Assembly: GCA_003427395.1 (NCBI GenBank)
Contig: BFEA01000097.1
Coordinates: forward strand, 214,034-254,033
Source: Chara braunii
Taxonomy: Eukaryota > Streptophyta > Charophyceae > Charales > Characeae
Reading direction: 5' to 3'
DNA length: 40,000 bases
This document shows, one piece after another, positions 19,731-30,094 of the stretch. Each line of letters starts with the position of its first letter. Position 1 is the first letter of the stretch. The position numbers were made by a program, and so were the translations under genes. The notes under the pieces were generated by a model. It saw only the letters and a program-made list of their open reading frames with translations. It had not been told where the DNA came from and ran no database searches.

Positions 19731-20199
19731 TGGCTCTGCATTCTTAATCGTGATGGCATTCAGTCCCCTGTAGTCTACACATACACAACTCTCCCTCTTT
19801 CTTCATGACGAATAGAACAGATGCGGTGAAAGGTGATGAACTAGGCCTTATCCATCCATTCATATAGCTGCTTACGAAGCTCCTCTAGTACTTTGGGAGA
19901 CATCCTGTAGACTGCCCCTTCGGGCATCCTACTGCCAGGTTCTATCTCGATGCAGTGGTTGATCAGTCGTGGCACTACACCTGAAGGTGCTTCAGACAAA
20001 TCGGTATACTCTTCCAGCAGACTGTAGGATGGATCTTCTCTTCTTCCTTTGGCTTGTCAGAAATCAGCTTAACATAGGCTACGATCACCTGCTCTTCGAG
20101 CTGCTACTTCCTTACAAGTCTACAGAAGGCAGGAGCACTAAGGCAGCAATGTGCGAGGGGATTATCTACCCTCGACTCATGGTACAGGCGGACTTGCTT

Positions 20200-20700
20200 G
20201 ACTTCGCCTGACGAACTAGGGAGCCTACACTCGTGCTCTCTAAGGTGCAAAGTGGCTCCTGCTGCCTCTCCTCAATTTGTACCCAGAACTATGTCAAACG
20301 GGAGATTCTCTTCTCCTAAAAGAGTGAAGGAATGGACCTTTTCTACCTTTCCCTCTTTCTCTAGGCGGAAGTATGTCTGAACTCCCTCGGCGTACTCCTA
20401 GACTCACATCCTACTGTTGTCTGCAAGGATGCTGACTATAGGTTTGTGCACTCGTTGGACCTTTAAGTCGAGCTTTAACTTTTTCAGCACTTTGTGACTA
20501 ACTTAGCTCCTGGTGGCCCCACTATCTATAAGGGATCCTACTCTAGCTCTAAAGATTTCTACATCTGCAAGGATTAGTTGTCCTTTCCCATCTTTCCTCA
20601 TCTTGGCCCAGGCTTGCCTTCTCTCCTTCAACTCTTCATCTAAGCCTGTGAGGGAAACGCCTAGAGAGACTCCGACACAACATACTAGACGCTAGCCAGC
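20200..20700 (-). pseudogene. Element 2 protease (retropepsin) remnant
   Basis: The minus strand reads LIDSGATRS then TAA then VSHKVLKKL. The catalytic DSG (20,518-20,526) is kept, while a stop follows three codons after the Ala. Further on, the family's flap/end motif LPFDIVLGTN is readable at about 20,305-20,275. The protease would process the Gag-Pol polyprotein. Confidence 0.75.
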
Positions 20701-20829
20701 AACCTCTGCCATGGAGTGGGAGACTCTACTTTGTGCGCGCACTTAGACCCACATACTCCTAAGGTAGGGGCAATTGCAACCCCTACCCACAATTGTCTTT
20801 TGCTGCCCCGTAAACAGCACAATTCCTAT

Positions 20830-22716
20830 ACTTGGGACATAATTTAATAATGTGGTCGGGATCCCCACAAAATACACACTAAGACCTGGCTATACGACAC
20901 TGCCACACACTCTGCTCAATTCCCAAGTCCTCCCAAGGTCATCCCTCGGGTCGACCTGGCTGCCACCATCCCTGTTTGGGAGGTGACCAACTCGAACGAG
21001 GGCGGTTAGATGGGGGACCTTGACCCCTTACTCCCGCTTGACGACTCCCATTGCCGCCAACCCCCTGGGCGCCCTGTCCTCGACCACCTAGAGCCCGGCC
21101 ATTTCGACCAGGCCCTCGTCCTCCTCCTTACGGCCTCCCTCCGACCACGACAGCAGCGTAGGTTCTCCCCTATCTACACCATTGTCCTCCTCCTCTAGTC
21201 CCCACTCACTATCAGAGTAGGGAATCTCCTCGGCACCACCTTCTTCCATCGTTAGAATCAGACTATCTTTGGCCTTGACCTCACCAGAGATGGTGCCGCC
21301 CTTCCACGTTTTTCCCTTTGTCGAATCCTTGTGCCAGAACACGGTAACTGGTGATGCTTGTGCGGCGAACGAAACTGCCTCCCTACTAAGCACATCATAG
21401 GTGATGTATGATGGTTGTTTTCGAGTGAAGAAGTGCCCTTGCACATGCTCGGGCAATGCGCGGTAGAAGAGTTGGACTAACTATGCGCCAGTGACTCCAT
21501 GCCTGGGCACAACAATCAACTCATCCATAGCAAACTTGAGGGCATGCACACTCTTCCACTGCCGTGTGTGGATCATCTGCAACTTGTTGGAAAGTTTAAG
21601 CCCCCGCGTGACATCTGAAAATCGCTCCCTAACGGACTTAAAGAACTCGAAAGGGAGGTGACTCGTAAATACGTGACCATGTCATTGTCACAGTTCGCAG
21701 CTCGTGCAAGCGAACCTGCAAAGTTGGTCGCCTCTTCTCTCAATGCTTGGAAGGCCACTAGAACATGGTCTTCTGGCACGACACCTTGTAGATATAGATA
21801 GGAGTTAACATTGGCCTCCCAGTTGTCAAAGTCCTCTCCCTTCTTGCCACTGAAGGGCTCAGGGAGTCGGACTTAGACTTTCTCGCGGTGTGGGGCTGGC
21901 TCCTCTTCCTGGGCAGACACTAACTTCAATGGCGCCAGTGCAGAATTCCTCAGTCTTACCGATCGTGAGGTGGACTTCGTCCACCATGTACTTCATCATA
22001 TCACGTGCAAAATCTTTGAATCCTGCAAGCATCGCGTCTAGCTTGATATCATGACTACAAAAGTGCTGCATCCGCTCACGATGCGCGGTCAGTAAGGCTT
22101 CTACACTACGTGTCAAGGTATCTAATTTAGCTGCTATCTCGATTTCTACCTTGATCTTCCCCACCCTGGTCTCCGCCGCTTTTAAGCCTCTTTCTGTCCG
22201 CTCTGCCACTTCCAAACGTCTAACTCTCTCTTGGGATAAACGCCACCTTCATGCCAATTGTTGTTGTTCCTCCTTCGCTCTTCTCCGCAAAGGGTCCCTT
22301 TCTGCCTCCAACTCTTATGGCCGCTTCTTTCTCCTTTGGGGGTATCACTAACTCAGCCTCTCTATTTTCCCCCAGCTCAATGTGTGCTACCCATTCTTCA
22401 ATCTTCTTGTCTACCGCCTCGACCGTACTTCTCTCCAGCGGCTCCTCTGCTTTGACTTCTTCTTCTACCTCTGCTTCCATTGCTGTCATCTTCTACTCCT
22501 GCTCTTTGTCCACCTCTCCATCTCTTCCTCCATCTGCTTTTTCTTCGCCTCTTGTTCCTCTCGCAAGGCTACCATCTTCGCCTTCTTAATCAGTTCCCTC
22601 TTCTCCATCTTCTCCTTTCTTTCTCTCAGAAGGGCGACAACTTTCTCTTCCTGCTCCCTACTATAGGAGGTGGTAGTAGCTCCGAACCTGGTGGTCACCA
22701 TGGTGAAAGTGCACAA
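20830..22716 (-). pseudogene. Element 2 gag with coiled coil and CCHC knuckle
   Basis: Open pieces at 22,716-22,486, 22,489-22,220, 22,215-21,859, 21,779-21,573 and 21,456-21,088 belong to one decayed gag. The N-terminal part is a Glu/Lys-rich coiled coil (EEKVVALLRERKEKMEKRE) and differs completely from the gag of element 1. The nucleocapsid end has a zinc knuckle, C-VF-C-GDPD-H-IIKL-C, at 20,837-20,878. Several frameshifts separate the pieces. The acidic coiled-coil N-terminus could serve Gag self-assembly (inference). Confidence 0.75.
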
Positions 22717-23846
22717 TCAAAGACTATTCCGCTCCTCAACACGTAGACCTACCACTTTGGACTCACGTCTAAAGGACTTCCTATTTGCTACTCACATCTA
22801 TTATAGGCGGTCACTACGGGACTCAATGGCTGATCAGGGCATTTTAAGGAGATCCCCCATAACTCCTCAAGAATTCTTTAACGTCGCAAACAGGACAATG
22901 CAATCAACCTAGTCCTCTCAAGACTTAGACAGCTGGACGCACAGCCCACAGCTCGAATTTTGGGCCTACCACGGCACACTGAGCAGCCCGCCGGTCAGTA
23001 CCGGTCCTTGGGGGTCTTGTCCCCGGGAGTCGTCAGACGCAGCCTTTAGCCTTACTAAGTCCCGTGTGGGTTTGGGCTCGCAGCTCTACGACCACAACCA
23101 CAGAGTCCTATCGACCTGGACAAAAGTGACAAGGAGATATGACTGACTTTGACAAACCTGACATCAACGAGTACCAAGGTGAGGGTGCACATCCACAAGG
23201 TAAGGGCTAGGCCATACCGCTCGTCTTCTTGCTCCAGCTTGGTCAACGCCTCAATCAAAGGTCTTAGTCAACACTCAAGTCCATCTTGGTCAACCTCTGG
23301 TCAACGCTGGTCAACCCCCCAGGTCAACCGTCCAACCTCTTGGCTCTCGTGGTCAACCTTCTCCTTCGTCCTCTTCTTGTTCTTCCTTCACCCTGGCTAT
23401 GGCTGCTTCACTTCCCCCTTCATCATCTTCCTTCTTTCTCTCTGGGTCACTTCTTCCTCTTCTCTCATTGGTTGTTTTCTTCTCCGAGCTTGGCAACTAT
23501 GGCTGCTGTCCACTATAGCCTCCTCTCTCCCTCTCTCTGCCTGTCTCTCTCTCTGCCGCTCCTCAGGTATGGTGGCTTTCTCCTTCCTCCCTTGCTGCAG
23601 CTCCGACGTGCTGTGTGTTCGAAAACGGATTCAGCGGGGGATCCCCGTTGAACGATTCAACGCGCGTTGAATCCCCGTTGAAATGCCCGCTGGAGGGGCA
23701 TAAACGAGGTCCGTGATGATTTTTTTCTTGGGCTAAACATAATCCAAATATCCAAATATATATATGGGGTTGTAGATTTTTTCGAGGACTACAACCCCAT
23801 ATTTTTAGTTTTATTTTTTGAATATATTTAAAAAAAATCAAAAACA
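22717..23846 (-). other. Element 2 leader with GTTGACC cluster and hairpin
   Basis: No gene is supported. Between 23,241 and 23,357 there are seven (A/G)GTCAAC words, i.e. GTTGAC(C/T) on the element strand, which matches the plant WRKY W-box core. 23,620-23,690 repeats CCCCGTTGAA/TTCAACG words in both orientations. A perfect 14-bp stem, ATATGGGGTTGTAG (23,762-23,775) with 23,789-23,802, has a 13-nt loop. Confidence 0.5.
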
Positions 23847-24655
23847 TTAAACCACCAGTACCTCTGCCAGTGTTGGGAAATTACAATGTACTGGTCTGTC
23901 CCCGAAGAAATCGGTGCTGGGGCCCAGGGTCGGCGAGTCCCATAAATCTTAGTTTTCTTTTGCCTGCGCTTGAAAGAAAAAGGAAAAAAAAAAAAAGCTT
24001 ATGCACTGCAATGATGTTGGGCAGGGTAGTATAGGAGGCCGTGCTCACAGTCTTCCTCTACAGAATGCATCCTACAGCAAAGACGATCACATTCTGAAAC
24101 TTGTTTTCTTTTTTTATTTCTCGTTTGTTTATTATGAGTCCCCTGCCAACGAGGCAGGGCGGAATCCGTGACGCTGGCTGTGTTTCCTCAGAGGATTGTA
24201 GCCCTGATGTATCCAGCCGTTTTCACGGCCGAATGCGTGTTTCCGTTTCTTTTTTTTTTTCTGTTTTTGGAATCTGACAATCTGAATCCGTGATCTGCTC
24301 GGGCTGTGTTCCCTCAGAGGATTGTAACCCTCATCACACTGGCACTTAAGAGGAACGTATCCAACCATTTTCACAGCCAAATACGTGTTTCTGGTTGTTT
24401 TTTTTCGTGTGTTTTTGGAATCTGATAACCTGGCCACGGGGCTGAAATGCCCTCGATGAGAGCACACTCACACTACCACTTCCAAGTTCCTTTTCTTTTT
24501 TTCTGAGTTCACGGCCGCAACTTTTTTTTTTTTTTTTTTTTGTTCTTTCCGTGAGAGTACCAGAAAGAAAACGGAGTGGTACCCAGGCTCAGCAAACTCG
24601 GAGCGCAGTGAAATTCAGGGTCGGCAAAACAAGCTCGGAGGTACTGGTGGTTTAA
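23847..24655. mobile_element. TIR DNA element flanked by TTAA, 809 bp, non-autonomous
   Basis: The termini are TTAA-ACCACCAGTACCTC at left and GAGGTACTGGTGGT-TTAA at right, a perfect 14-bp inverted repeat with TTAA on both sides. The interior has no transposase ORF. It has an internal near-tandem repeat of about 130 bp (CTGTGTT-CCTCAGAGGATTGTA at about 24,178 and 24,303) and long T runs. TTAA duplications are typical of piggyBac-type elements, but the palindromic TTAA also allows TA- or TWA-specific classes. The 151-bp element at 33,679 has the same termini. Confidence 0.75.
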
Positions 24656-25675
24656 CACAATGAAAAAAAAAATAAAAAAAAATGAAAGGAGTGTTTTTTT
24701 TCGGGTTTCACAGAATTGTTTTAAGGGCTAAAACAAAAACAGAAAAAGTTGAAAAACAAATAAAAAATATAGGGTTTCAGATCTTTCAAAAACGTACAAC
24801 AATGTCAACAACATTTTTTTTTTTTTTTTTTTAACTTCATGTATTTAAAAAAAAAAAATCAAAACCGTAAAAACAAATTGAAAAAAGAAAAAAGATGCGT
24901 GCACACACACAGACACAGTCACACCAACACACAACACACACAAACACATCAACACAACACAACACAGGCACACAACACACACACACACACACAACACACA
25001 CAAACACAAAAAAACACACAACTGGGGCCGGTGGGGGTTGGGGGATGGGGAATGGGGGATGGGGGATGGGGGATGTGGGGCCAGATTTTGGGGGGTGGGG
25101 GTTGGGGGTTGGGGGGCCAGATTTCTCAGGGTTTGGCTGCAGTGCTCACCAAATGTGCATGACGGGGTCTACGCATGCACGGCTTAGCTCTAGGGTAGGG
25201 TAGGGATATAAGGTACTCCGGCTAGTCTGAGTTCCGCCTAGCCTTGGGTAAGCTAGGGGAAGGACGGTAGGATGTGTCCGCGGGCGCTGGCCTGCCTTGC
25301 TTAGGTAATCCTGCTGGGTAGACTCTCTGAATTGGGCCTGTAGAAGATTGCATAGGCCTGGTGTCCAAAGTTTCCATACTGCAAGGTTCGTCCGCTTCCG
25401 CTTCCATTAGGGCTGGGAGGTTGACCCAGCCCTGGTGCTTGTCACTGCTGCCTGGTCCAAGTTGCCCTCAGTACTGGTAGGGTGATGGTCCTGAGCGCTG
25501 GTCACACAGAGGTAGGATAGTAGGGACAGGGGGTGCGCTGGGAGTAATAGCGTGGGGATGGGTAGGGTAGGTGGCCTATCCTGCCAGGACAACCATTCGC
25601 TGCTGCTACAAGCAATCACCGCGGGTCTGGTCCTTCACCTCTACAACACTCTGGGCTTTCCAAAACAAACAAAAA
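24656..25675. repeat. A/T runs, (CA)-rich tract and G-run minisatellite
   Basis: 24,656-24,898 is homopolymer-rich (A and T runs). 24,899-25,020 is a degenerate (CA)n tract with almost no G. 25,026-25,115 immediately switches to GGGGG(A/T)TG-type units (GGGGGATG repeated), a strong G-quadruplex candidate. 25,140-25,675 has only short featureless ORFs. The Cys/Val-rich and His/Thr-rich ORFs here are microsatellite translations. Confidence 0.7.
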
Positions 25676-25930
25676 AGGATCTTCTGCTAGAACGTCGAAT
25701 AATAGGCCGCCATATGTTTTGTCTTTTGTGCATGTGGTGAGTAGAGGCCCTTAAGACCACTGCACGTGTTCCTAAGAAAAGAAGAACGAGGAAACAAAAA
25801 AAAAGAGAAAACAAAAAAAAAAACGAGAGAACAAAAGAAAAACAAGAAAACAAAGAATTAGCGACCCATAACTGTGATCAGTGTGATGCACAGACCTGAA
25901 TTCGAATCCAGACTATATATTCTCAGCCCA
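25676..25930 (+). repeat. Family A repeat plus tRNA-like SINE head
   Basis: 25,676-25,850 repeats the family A order GATCTTCTGCTAGAAC, GCCGCCATATGTTTTGTC, GAGGCCCTTAAGACCACTGC and an A-rich tail. It is followed by CCCATAACTG...CAGACCTGAATTCGAATCC (B box 25,899-25,909), the same tRNA-like segment as at 1,865-1,912 and 38,600-38,634. Confidence 0.55.
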
Positions 25931-27566
25931 TGCAGACAAACTACAAACCTAATGTCCATGCCTGCTCCACGAGGGGTCCTTGCTAATACGTAGGGGCCCT
26001 TCGAAAACGAGACAGGACGAATAGATTGGAGCATTTGCTAAAAAAAAAAGGACTTGCACCCACATGCACTGTTACATTCTGCATTACACACAGGCCATGC
26101 CAGGCCTGACGACAGTACTGAGGGGTTACCTAGGGGTTGGACATGGTAGTCCAGGCCGGTGCGGCCCAAAGGCCGGATCCCTTCTTTTCCAGGCCGCCCC
26201 GTAGGCCCTTAGACAGGCCCAGACGGGGACCGGTCCAAACGGCATTACCATTTGGACCTGGCGTCCAACTTTGAGGCTGCCCTCCCTGGGTCTGATATGA
26301 ACCGCAGATCGGATACCAAATCTGACGGTTCAGATCACAAGGCACTTTCGCAGCCTCAAGGCCGAACAGGCCACCGCCGGTACTTAGGACCGGCCAGCGG
26401 TCTGTTCAGCATCTTTTTGTTTTGGGTCCACCTTCTGGAGGAACGGCAGCAGTTGCGGAGTAGTGCTGCGCTAATTTTGGATTAGCGGAGCTCCGAGCCC
26501 AGCAGCACTAATCAGCGCTGACTGGCGATTAGAGGTGGCAGACGAGCACATACAGGCTTACCTGCGCAATGCCATAGCACCAGGTCGAAGCCGCGGGTCT
26601 TTGACAGCTCCAAGGCGCGTCCTTGCACCTGCAGGTAAGGGCCTGGGTACGGGATCCGGGAGTGAGGACTCTCCCCCTCCCTACTTCGCCATCTCCATCT
26701 CTCCTCTGCTCTTCCCAGATCTTCTTTCTTCTTCTTCTTCCTCCTCTTCTTCAGATGGGAGACTTTGGATACGAGATGGACATAGATCAGTGATTGGACT
26801 TTGGTGGTAGGAGGACGTGACACTTACCGGTTCAAGACATTGGAGATATTTGGGATTGATACCTGGCGGCATCACAGATCCGACATCGGTTACATTAGGA
26901 TTCTGTACCTCCGACATTGGTGACTTATGTCAACAACATTCTGATTTTGTTCAGTGACATTTTGGGCTACTATATCGGTGACATTCTGGATTTTAGTTCG
27001 GTGACATCTGGCGCTGTCCCTATCTCCCACCTCCATCGTCTCTCCTCCCACCAGTCATCTGTGTATGGGTGTACGGGGCTGAAGCATCGTCTATGTATGG
27101 CTTCAGACCCCACCATCGCGCGATAGCCTTGAGTGATGCCTGGGTAAGTTCCGTCTATATGAATCTGTCCATATCTCAGACTTCCACTGCATATATGCAC
27201 ATCCTATATTGGTTTATCTTTGGTTCTGCCCATACTTGGTGAATGTATTCACTAGTATGCAACATGCACACACATGTGAACACAGCGTTGGGGTATGGGG
27301 TGGCCCCAACTTTTTTCCCTCGTGCAGTTTGATTTTCGGAAGGGAGGGGCATATTTGGCCACCCCACCTTGTCAATAGGGGTCAACTTTCCCCCCCCCCC
27401 CCTGTTTTTTAGTGTTTGGACACGTAGGGCCACATGTCCGAGGCCCAACGTGCCCATCCCCTTTTTTTGGATCCAAAGGGAGACCTCCATTTTTTCGTTA
27501 AATGGGATTCAACGGGGCCCCTGGGGCGATTCAACGGGGTCCAACGGAATTTAACCGCCCCCGTTG
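25931..27566. other. Gene-less stretch inside element 2 leader; possible intron-bearing transcript
   Basis: GGCC-rich sequence at 26,140-26,470 has diverged LTR-like words but no clear boundary. At 26,631-26,640 CAG|GTAAGG is followed 120 bp later by a strong pyrimidine tract and TTCTTCAG (26,754), an excellent-looking intron on the plus strand. The surrounding ORF (26,535-26,810) has no known domain. 26,870-27,010 has loose GGTGACATT repeats. 27,500-27,545 repeats GATTCAACGGGG. Confidence 0.4.
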
Positions 27567-27570
27567 CCCG

Positions 27571-28599
27571 TGCGAGGATCAGAGTCCTCGGTAGGCCTAC
27601 GGAGCCCTGTCTGCAGCCTTACCCGCCCTAAGTGAAGGCGGAGGTGCCCGCCCTAAGTGAAGGCGGGCCTGGCTTTTTGCAAGAGGCCCTCGACTGTCAA
27701 TTTCATATTTGGGGTCCAGGCAGTTGCGACGCGCCAGTTGGTTGAAAGAAACACAGGCCGAGTACCGAAGACATTTCCACGGCCTACCGGGCCTTTCCAA
27801 AGAATGCAGGCCCTGGGCGTGATTCGCAGCCTCATACAGAGACAGTTGGGCGCCCAACCGAACGAGGCCCAGCAGCCCAGTAGCTGCTGCATCGAGGCAG
27901 CANCCTGGGGCCTTCCGGAAGCTTCTGGGCCCAGGCCAGCTCAGCCAGGCTGCGAGAGCTGGCCAGCTCTTTTCCATAAAGGAAAGAGCTCTGGCCAGGC
28001 AGCCTCATTCAGGCACTCGCATAATGGGCGGCAGCGCTGCTGGAGCTTATGCTCGTAGGCTGCTGCTAGCGCAGAGAGGCGAGTTGCAGTGCGGTCGTGC
28101 AGAGGAGGAGGGCACTGCCGAGGGCAGAGCCATAGCCCAGCCACCATAGCTGGTGGGCTTGGACTACAGTGAAGCGCAGGGGTGGTCTTCGGGTGACAGA
28201 GAGGACAGGTGTGGATGAAGTCAGGGGATAGGTGAAGGAGGATGATGATGATGATGATGTGAGGGCGCGTACCTTGTATTGGCGATGGTCTGCATGGGCG
28301 GCATCTTCAAGTACTTCGGGCTGCTGCTGATGTCAACAGTTGCGTTGTCTTTTTGTAGTCTGTAGTAGCTGTGTAGGAGTAGGCTGGGCGCTGAGCGCCA
28401 AGTGTGAGTGTAAGGGAACTGGACTCTTGTGTTGAGAGGAGAGGGTGTGGTCTCCATGAACATTGGTTTTCAGTGCTACGAAACTCCATTGGTGTATTAT
28501 TGGTGCAATGCTGCTATCTGGGCACGGTGTGACTATTTGGATTGCAATGTGATGGTGAGATCTGGGATTGTCATCTCGCTGTTGCTTATTTTCCCTGCA
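27571..28599 (+). mobile_element. Solo LTR of the element 1 superfamily, inverted
   Basis: It is TGCGAGG...CCCTGCA with an exact 4-bp TSD, CCCG (27,567-27,570 and 28,600-28,603). Reverse-complemented, it follows the element 1 LTR block by block: AAGCAACAGCGA, GGCGCTCAGCGCCCAG, CCCGAAGTAC, CAACCAACTGGCGC, GCAACTGCCTG, CTTCACTTAGGGCGG. It is longer (1,029 bp) and clearly diverged, so it is a related subfamily. No internal sequence remains, consistent with LTR-LTR recombination. It lies inside element 2. Confidence 0.85.
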
Positions 28600-28641
28600 C
28601 CCGTTGTTTGGACACACAGCCAACGTGTACAACGGGTACCA

Positions 28642-28653
28642 GCTCTGATACAA
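28642..28653 (-). promoter_or_regulatory. Primer binding site of element 2
   Basis: The minus strand reads TTGTATCAGAGC, one mismatch from the initiator-Met type TGGTATCAGAGC, one base inside the 5' LTR. It confirms the orientation of element 2. Confidence 0.8.
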
Positions 28654-28654
28654 G

Positions 28655-29592
28655 TGAATTCAGACTGCACTCCAAACTTGCTTGCAACATGCATACACAA
28701 CAACGAACTTGCACTTAAACTTTGTTCAAGTCAACTGTACAACTTGCGGCTATGGCCGCCAAACACTGTCTCCACCACCAGCCTCGCTCTCCCTCATGGA
28801 CGCATGTATGAGGATCTACCCTGAATGTCCACGCTACACAGACACACACACTTTGTATACTCTGTCTGTGACAACAGCTGGGCGGCTATGGCTGCCATCT
28901 CTTCCTCCTAGCTATGGCCGCCATCGTTTTCCTCCTGGCCAGCTATGGCCGTCGTCTTCCTCGCTGCCCACTTCCGCTCTGGGAACCTGCAGACCTCCAC
29001 GCACAAGTCACCAAGGCAGCACTTCCGCATGGCTCACAGGCGAATGAATGAATGGCTGGACGCTGCCTCTCTTTATTTATACTTCTTCAGAGGTGGCCGG
29101 GCCCTGCCTCAAAACACGTGGGCCTGGGCCAAAAACCTTGGGCCTGGACCTCTAAACGCGTGGGCTGCTGGACCCCAGAATGCGTGTTCCGAACCCTTCT
29201 GCATTGTGCGTGACCAGAACCTTCCCTCACGTGCAGCCCTTACCTGATACTTGCTGACCGGACCAGCCTACTGGGACCTACAGCCTTCTAGAGCCTACAG
29301 ACCTACAGACTGACTCTAGGCCCTCAATAGACTCAAGTAGAGACTTCTAGAACAGACCTTCCTAGGACGACGGGTAACAGACTCGACTACTAACCTACAG
29401 ACCTAGAGATCAAGTCCAACTTCCCGACCTACGGCCTAACCTATGACACAGGACAGGTCGCGGGTTCAAATCTCACACAGTCACCGGGCAGATGTACAGG
29501 GCACAGACAGGCATAGGTCTAGGGATCGAATCTCACTCAGCACACAGGGTCAATGTACAGGGTTCAGGCATAGGTCTAGGGATCGAATCTCA
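28655..29592 (-). repeat. Element 2 5' LTR
   Basis: It is the direct repeat of 16,622-17,525, with TG...CA ends. The minus strand carries GTATAAATAAAGAG (TATAAATA at 29,081-29,074), a good TATA box for element transcription, also kept in the 3' LTR. Its outer end has tandem units with GGGATCGAATCTC and one extra unit, GGTCGCGGGTTCAAATCTC (about 29,457-29,475), resembling a tRNA T-arm. Confidence 0.85.
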
Positions 29593-29656
29593 GTGATGAT
29601 CATATCTCAAGGCCGTTGCCCTTTGGGGACGAAAAAGTAAAATAAAAGAAAAGAAA
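29593..29656 (+). repeat. SINE 3' tail (right part of the SINE split by element 2)
   Basis: GATGATCATATCTCAAGGCCGTTGCCCTTTGG followed by an A-rich run matches the 3' ends at 38,699-38,755 and 38,785-38,826. It starts where element 2 ends, and the left part of the same SINE lies just outside the other LTR at 16,563-16,621. Confidence 0.65.
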
Positions 29657-30094
29657 CTAGTCTGACAGGCCAAAACAGAGACATCAAGTAACCAAGTGGC
29701 ACAAGTACACGTGCCAGCGATGAGGAGATGTGCCAGAAACAGAGAAGAGTCCGTGTGTGAAATACAAGTAAAGAGACTATAATGCAAGAAAACTGTCAGA
29801 GGACACCATTGTTTCGATCCTGGCCAATTTCGAAGTACAAATTCATGAGAAAGCACAATGCCGTCCAATTACAACAAGAAGTGAGTGAACTTGAGAGTAG
29901 AGAGAGGGACGAAAGAAGAAGAAGAAGAAGAAGAAGAAGAAGAAGAAGAAGAAGAAAGAAGAAGAAAGAAAGAAGAAGATGTACACCGTAGAATGAAGAG
30001 GAGCTCTTTGCTCCACCAGGAGATAAAGCGGCGTGCTTGCCTCTTGGGTAGTGACTTCAAGCAACCAGTACCTCCTCCCATTCGGACGGAAATA
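29657..30094. repeat. Gene-less stretch with (GAA)n
   Basis: The (GAA)n/(GAAA) tract at 29,911-29,979 accounts for the Glu/Arg-rich and Phe/Ser-rich ORFs on both strands. Nothing else is recognised. Confidence 0.8.

Larger units (their letters stand above)
16622..29592 (-). mobile_element. Element 2: older Ty3/gypsy LTR retrotransposon with nested insertions
   Basis: Two direct repeats of about 0.9 kb (16,622-17,525 and 28,655-29,592) flank gag and pol remains on the minus strand, with a Met-tRNA-type PBS beside the right LTR. Domains in order from the right are coiled-coil gag, CCHC zinc knuckle (20,837-20,878), protease (DSG at 20,518-20,526), RT, RNase H, remnants of integrase, and a chromodomain-like tail. 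The length of 13 kb is inflated by insertions in the leader: a TIR element (23,847-24,655), SINE fragments (25,676-25,930) and a solo LTR (27,571-28,599). Flanks match two halves of one SINE. I see no clean TSD and no polypurine tract beside the left LTR, which fits its age. Confidence 0.85.

Noticed and set aside
23149-23670. Hydrophobic 173-codon plus-strand ORF as a membrane protein
   Set aside because: CT-rich leader of element 2 read antisense; Ser/Leu/Phe bias comes from base composition.
24837-25203. Cys/Val-rich and His/Thr-rich ORFs
   Set aside because: Translations of the CA-rich microsatellite and G-runs.
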